Below, piece after piece: positions 61,027 to 64,000 of a stretch of 64,000 nt of DNA. This DNA is from an uncultured Dehalococcoidia bacterium (GTDB lineage Bacteria; Chloroflexota; Dehalococcoidia; Lucifugimonadales; GCA-2712585), in contig OY282371.1 in NCBI GenBank assembly GCA_958295715.1, positions 2,031,697-2,095,696 of the forward strand, in the 5' to 3' direction. A program made the translations under genes and the position numbers. The number at the start of each line of letters is the position of its first letter. The stretch's first letter is position 1. The notes below the pieces were generated by a model that saw only the letters and a list, made by a program, of their open reading frames with translations, searched no databases and was not told where the DNA came from.

Positions 61027-62129
61027 GTTACGCGGAAACCCGCGACGGCATAGCCTTCGCAGACAGGTCACTAATCCCCCTTTGGGAAAAGGTGCAGGCC
61101 GGCGAGCGGCTGTCCTTTGACGACGGCGTGCGCGTCTTCCAAACAGAGGACTTCGCGGCGGTGGGCCGCATGGCCGACTTCGTGAAGAGCCGGCTGTGGG
61201 GAGACAGGGCCTTTTTCGTGCTGAACCGCCACATCAACCCCACCAACCTCTGCGTCCTCTCCTGCGGCTTCTGCGACTTCGCCAAGAAGAGGGGCGACAA
61301 GGGGGCCTACGAGATGAGCATGGACGACATTCTGGGCCTTCTTGATGAGGAGATACGGGAGGCCCACATGGTGGGCGGGCATCATCCCGACTGGACCTTC
61401 GAGCATTACGAAAACATCGTTAGGGAGATGAGCCGCCGGTTTCCCACCTGCCAGATAAAGGCCTTCACCGCATCGGAGATCGACTACTTCTGGCGCCGGT
61501 GGAAGATACCCCCCGAGGAGTCCCTGGCGCGGTTGAAGGCGGCGGGACTACAGTCCATGCCGGGCGGCGGCGCCGAGGTCTTCTCCAGCCGCCTGCACAA
61601 ACTGCTCTACCCCGGCAAGGCGACGCCGGAGCGGTGGCTGGAGATTCACCGCATCGCCCACAAGATGGGCATCCCCTCCAACGCCACCCTCCTGTACGGC
61701 CACGTTGAAACGGTGGAGGAGCGGGTGCGTCATCTGGAACTGCTGCGGGAGCTCCAGGACGACACCGGCGGGTTCCTGGCCTTCATCCCCATCGAGTACC
61801 AGACGGGAGACACGCGGCTGGTGGCGCGCCAGGCCTCCCCCTTCGACGACCTGAAGACCATCGCCGCGGCCCGCCTCATGCTGGACAACTTCCCCCACGT
61901 GAAGGCCTACTGGATAACCATCTACGAGGCCACGGCGTCCATCGCCCTGAACTTTGGGGCCGACGACACCGACGGGACCATAGGCCGCGAGCGGATATCC
62001 CACGCCGCCAAGGCCGCCAGCCCCATCGGCCTGACGCGGGAGCGGATGGTTAACCTGATAACCGACGCCGGTAAGACGCCGGTGGAGCGGGACGCCCTCT
62101 ATAACGTGATTCGCGTCTATGAAAACTGA
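61008..62129 (+). CDS. mqnE: Aminofutalosine synthase MqnE
   Basis: 373 aa radical SAM enzyme joining the MqnA product to S-adenosylmethionine to give aminofutalosine (futalosine menaquinone pathway). The radical SAM motif is CVLSCGFCDFAKK. Family motifs VGGHHPDW, MPGGGAEVFSSRLHKLLYP and YGHVETVEERV are seen. It may start at ATG 61008 or at the internal ATG 61023. It overlaps tetR and mqnA. Confidence 0.95.
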   Translation: MEKSAMSYAETRDGIAFADRSLIPLWEKVQAGERLSFDDGVRVFQTEDFAAVGRMADFVKSRLWGDRAFFVLNRHINPTNLCVLSCGFCDFAKKRGDKGAYEMSMDDILGLLDEEIREAHMVGGHHPDWTFEHYENIVREMSRRFPTCQIKAFTASEIDYFWRRWKIPPEESLARLKAAGLQSMPGGGAEVFSSRLHKLLYPGKATPERWLEIHRIAHKMGIPSNATLLYGHVETVEERVRHLELLRELQDDTGGFLAFIPIEYQTGDTRLVARQASPFDDLKTIAAARLMLDNFPHVKAYWITIYEATASIALNFGADDTDGTIGRERISHAAKAASPIGLTRERMVNLITDAGKTPVERDALYNVIRVYEN

Positions 62130-62976
62130 GGCCGCCACGGGCGGCGAGCCCCACGTCCAAGCGCGGCCCGCACGGTCAACGACGCCCGTGAAGACCAGGG
62201 TGGGAAGGATCCCTTACCTCAACTCCGAGGTGTTCTACTCAGGGATGGCCGCCGAGGGGATTGAGCTGGTGTCTCTCGTGCCCAGCGCCCTATCCGCCGC
62301 CGCCCGGGAGGGCCGGGTGGACGCCGGCCCGGTGCCCCTGGTGACCTGCTTCGAACTGGAGGACCGGTTTGAGCCTCTCGGCGACTACTGCATCGCCACG
62401 GTGGAGCGGGCGCGCAGCATCATCCTGTTCTGCAAGCGGCCCATAGAGCGGCTGGATGACGCGGTGGTGGGGGTCACCGGCGAAACGTCGACCTCCGTCC
62501 GCCTTCTCAAGACGCTGCTGACCCACCGGTTCAAGGTCGCGCCCCGGCGATACGTCCCGGTGTCGGAGGACAGCGACGCCTTCCTCCTCATTGGAGACGA
62601 GGCCCTCCGGAACCGCGGCGGCGTTCCTTCATACCCGCATCTGTACGACCTGGGGGAGGAGTGGCGCCGTTGGACGGGGCTGCCCTTCGTGTTCGCCCGG
62701 TGGATGGCGCGGCGGGACGCGTCCCCCGAAGCCGTCGCCCGTCTGGACCGCCTGCTGTCGGAATCGGTGAAGCGGGGGCTGGCCGGGGCGGAGACCATCG
62801 CCGGAAAGCGGCGGGACCTGTCCATGAGCCGCGCTGAGGTCGTCGAATACGTGCGCAGCTTCCACTACCGCCTCGGCGCCGCCGAGTTGGAGGCCATCGC
62901 CAGGTTCCGAGACCTCTTGGACGGGGATACGGCCGCCGCCCGTCTCATCCCTTCAAAGGAGATAACCAATGCTTGA
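62119..62976 (+). CDS. mqnA: Chorismate dehydratase MqnA
   Basis: 285 aa. It removes water from chorismate to give 3-enolpyruvylbenzoate, the first futalosine step. Conserved signals are VGRIPYLNSEVFY, PSALSAAAREGRVDAGPVPL and VFARWMARRDAS. The N-terminal ~27 residues are an unusual extension, so a start inside the gene cannot be excluded. It overlaps mqnE by 11 bp and mqnC by 8 bp. Confidence 0.93.
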   Translation: MKTEAATGGEPHVQARPARSTTPVKTRVGRIPYLNSEVFYSGMAAEGIELVSLVPSALSAAAREGRVDAGPVPLVTCFELEDRFEPLGDYCIATVERARSIILFCKRPIERLDDAVVGVTGETSTSVRLLKTLLTHRFKVAPRRYVPVSEDSDAFLLIGDEALRNRGGVPSYPHLYDLGEEWRRWTGLPFVFARWMARRDASPEAVARLDRLLSESVKRGLAGAETIAGKRRDLSMSRAEVVEYVRSFHYRLGAAELEAIARFRDLLDGDTAAARLIPSKEITNA

Positions 62977-64000
62977 AGCCATCAGGGAGAAGCTGGCCGC
63001 CGGGGAGCGGCTCGACAGGGAGGACGGCCTTTTCCTTCTCCAAAAGGCCAATCTGCTGGACCTGGCGCCCATGGCCCAGGAGGTCCGCTACCGCCACAAC
63101 CCGGAGCGGGTGGTGACCTTTGTGGTGGACACCAACCTCAACTATACCAACGTGTGCGACGCCTACTGCACCTTCTGCGCCTTCTACCGCACGGAGCGGG
63201 ACAATGACGCCTACACCTACTCGGTGGATGAGGTGATGGGGATGATAGGGACGGCGACGGAGAAGGGGATAACCACCGTCCTGATGCAGGGCGGCTTGAA
63301 CCCCAGCCTTCCCCTAGACTACTACACCCGGCTGGTCCGGGAGACCCGACGCCGGTATCCACAAGTTCACCCCCACTTCTTCTCGGCCCCGGAGATTATG
63401 AAAATGAGCCAGGTGTCGGGGCTTCCCATCTCCGAGGTCTTGGGGGAACTGCGGGAGGCCGGCCTGGAGAGCATCCCCGGCGGCGGCTCCGAGGTGCTTT
63501 CCAACCGGGTCAAGCACAAGATAAGCCGGCTCTTCCCCAAGGGCCGGGTGGACGACTGGACCCTGGTGCACCGGGAGGCCCACAAGCTGGGATACCGCAC
63601 CACGGCCACCATGATGTACGGCCACTTGGAGGAGGACGAGGACGTTATTGAGCACCTGGAGCACGTCCGCTCGTTGCAGGACGAGACGGGCGGGTTTACG
63701 GCCTTCATCCCGTGGAGCTTCAAGAAGACCAACACGGCCCTCGACAAGCGGGTTGGAGCGGAGGCCGGGCCCAACCGCTACCTGCGCGTCATAGCCCTGT
63801 CGCGGCTGTATCTGGACAACGTGCCGCATATTCAAGCCTCCTGGTTCTCCGAGGGCAAGAAAACGGGGCAGGTGGCCCTGCACTTCGGCGGCGACGACTT
63901 CGGCGGCACCCTCTTTGACGAGAACGTGATGCAGGAGGCGGGGTTCTACAACCGCACCACCATTGAAGAGGTGAAGACCCTCATCCGGGAGGCGGGGTTC
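62969..64000 (+). CDS. mqnC: Dehypoxanthine futalosine cyclase MqnC, 3'-truncated
   Basis: 344 codons visible from ATG 62969, open to the window end. MqnC is the radical SAM cyclase making cyclic dehypoxanthine futalosine. The radical SAM motif is CDAYCTFCAFYR. Further family segments are VLMQGGLNPSLPLDYY, IPGGGSEVLSNRVKHKIS, YGHLEEDEDVIEHLEHVR and AFIPWSFKKTNTAL. It overlaps mqnA by 8 bp. mqnB and mqnD are not in the window. Confidence 0.95.
   Translation, partial: MLEAIREKLAAGERLDREDGLFLLQKANLLDLAPMAQEVRYRHNPERVVTFVVDTNLNYTNVCDAYCTFCAFYRTERDNDAYTYSVDEVMGMIGTATEKGITTVLMQGGLNPSLPLDYYTRLVRETRRRYPQVHPHFFSAPEIMKMSQVSGLPISEVLGELREAGLESIPGGGSEVLSNRVKHKISRLFPKGRVDDWTLVHREAHKLGYRTTATMMYGHLEEDEDVIEHLEHVRSLQDETGGFTAFIPWSFKKTNTALDKRVGAEAGPNRYLRVIALSRLYLDNVPHIQASWFSEGKKTGQVALHFGGDDFGGTLFDENVMQEAGFYNRTTIEEVKTLIREAGF

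Overview
This 64 kb window is high-GC, gene-dense bacterial chromosome, probably from a metagenome-assembled genome. The gene set fits a deep-branching, Gram-positive-like lineage, most likely Chloroflexota (Dehalococcoidia or SAR202-type). It has RNase Y with YmdB, the futalosine menaquinone route (MqnE, MqnA, MqnC), a T-box-regulated ilv operon, MinD with a double-domain MinE, and many GC-rich dispersed palindromes between genes. The phylum is an inference: there is no rRNA here. I saw no transposase, integrase, CRISPR array or prophage.

Layout. 1-5.5 kb: 3' part of nadE, a thiol-dioxygenase-like cupin with a four-domain rhodanese, then recA-recX. 5.4-10.3 kb (minus strand): RNase Y, ymdB, a PHP phosphoesterase, plsY and a zinc-ribbon membrane protein. 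10.8-16.7 kb: an MFS transporter, a large GT-C-like membrane protein with three C-terminal repeats, and a TauE/SafE permease. 16.8-20.4 kb: promoter, T-box leader and ilvB-ilvN-ilvC, followed by a tandemly duplicated small coiled-coil gene, one copy frameshifted. 21-26.8 kb: a cyclase, a DNA-repair-type radical SAM protein, an orphan antitoxin between 70-bp direct repeats, a VOC protein and a lone molybdopterin subunit.

27.0-30.2 kb is the standout region: a compact three-gene cassette (DUF262 protein, DUF3696-type ATPase, unrecognised third protein) with visibly lower GC than its surroundings. It is a candidate genome-defence system. 30.2-34 kb: minE, minD, an inositol-monophosphatase-family enzyme and metF (minus). 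34.8-39.6 kb: gamma-glutamyltransferase, a degenerate SDR, a DUF2461 protein and a sugar-dehydrogenase-like lipoprotein whose linker is encoded by a 36-bp minisatellite. 39.8-43.9 kb: tRNA-Leu, an amidase-GMC oxidoreductase pair, tRNA-Lys and a phosphoesterase. 44.7-47.8 kb: thiL-tsaE-tsaB-ndk and rsfS. 47.9-54.3 kb: an amidohydrolase, a GIY-YIG nuclease, 150-bp tandem repeats, a VOC protein, an MBL hydrolase, mtaB and an Lrp-type regulator. 54.6-58.1 kb: tRNA-Ser-miaB-nadA-nadC. 58-60 kb (minus): class I aldolase and a polysaccharide deacetylase. 60.1-64 kb: a tetR gene with a palindromic operator, translationally overlapping mqnE-mqnA-mqnC.

Recurring themes are tRNA modification and t6A synthesis (tsaE, tsaB, mtaB, miaB), NAD synthesis (nadE, nadA, nadC), menaquinone synthesis and branched-chain amino acid synthesis. 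Several intergenic regions carry copies of a composite palindromic repeat (ATTCCC-N8-GGGAAT plus GGGCGC-N2-GCGCCC) resembling the dRS3 repeats of Neisseria.
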